NCBI GenBank assembly: GCA_945871425.1
Contig: CAMBVS010000024.1
Coordinates: forward strand, 1 to 51,989
Source: Rhizobium sp. Q54
GTDB lineage: Bacteria; Pseudomonadota; Alphaproteobacteria; SHVZ01
DNA: 51,989 bases
Direction of reading: 5' to 3'
This document shows positions 51,967 to 51,989 of the stretch, in pieces. Made by a program: the position numbers and the translations under genes. The stretch's first letter is position 1; each line of letters begins with the position of its first letter. The notes under the pieces were generated by a model, which saw only the letters and a list, made by a program, of their open reading frames with translations, was not told the origin of the DNA and ran no database searches.

Positions 51967-51989
51967 GACGTCGGTCGTGGACGGACGAG

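Overview
This is a gene-dense chromosomal window from a high-GC alphaproteobacterium, most likely a Rhodospirillales-type organism. Four things point there: the SRP RNA-dnaX-ebfC-recR block, a SAM-II riboswitch (a class found mainly in alphaproteobacteria) ahead of metZ, an lgt / NDUFAF7-like / pgeF run, and frequent GTG and TTG starts. I see no tRNA, rRNA, insertion sequence, integrase or CRISPR array, and no gene-free stretch longer than 300 bases. Genes are packed tightly: most operon junctions overlap as ATGA, GTGA or TGATG, and several convergent pairs share bases of their stop codons.

Layout. 0-4.1 kb: an OmpA-like lipoprotein, then recR, ebfC and dnaX on the minus strand with the SRP RNA gene upstream of dnaX. 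4.1-9.0 kb: a GNAT protein, a MarR regulator, and a divergent tyrosine/homogentisate operon (hpd, a homogentisate dioxygenase, a fumarylacetoacetase-like gene, maiA) with a canonical promoter and a palindromic operator inside its spacer. 9.0-16.5 kb: a DsbA-like protein, an M48-TPR protease, a gamma-glutamyltransferase-like lipoprotein that appears to lack its nucleophile, an aminotransferase, a methyltransferase and a polysaccharide deacetylase. 16.5-21.6 kb: a coupled minus-strand operon (hldD, lgt, NDUFAF7-like, pgeF, M24-like hydrolase) and ubiK.

21.5-26.1 kb: a coupled minus-strand CoA-ester operon (DUF35, Cys-less thiolase-like, SDR, MaoC, MFS). 26.1-28.9 kb: a TIGR04372-type glycosyltransferase and metZ, whose leader holds a SAM-II riboswitch and an attenuator. 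29-37.8 kb: a plus-strand acyl-CoA region (acyl-CoA synthetase, paired acyl-CoA dehydrogenases around an enoyl-CoA hydratase, an alpha/beta hydrolase, a third dehydrogenase, a Gfo/Idh oxidoreductase) with a divergent MBL-fold hydrolase. 37.8-41.2 kb: a 2OG-Fe(II) oxygenase and an ATP-dependent DNA ligase with its partner exonuclease. 41.3-46.4 kb: two convergent Na/Pi-cotransporter-family genes, one in an operon with a PstS-like binding protein and an unknown periplasmic protein. 46.5 kb to the end: an FbpABC/AfuABC-type ABC transporter whose binding protein looks built for a phosphorylated solute rather than iron, in an operon with a Gfo/Idh dehydrogenase.

The least ordinary items are the SAM-II attenuator with its visible antiterminator, the PstS-like/Na-Pi operon, the AfuA-like transporter plus dehydrogenase, the Cys-less thiolase-like/DUF35 pair, and two apparent changes of active site (the gamma-glutamyltransferase-like lipoprotein and the M24-like protein).
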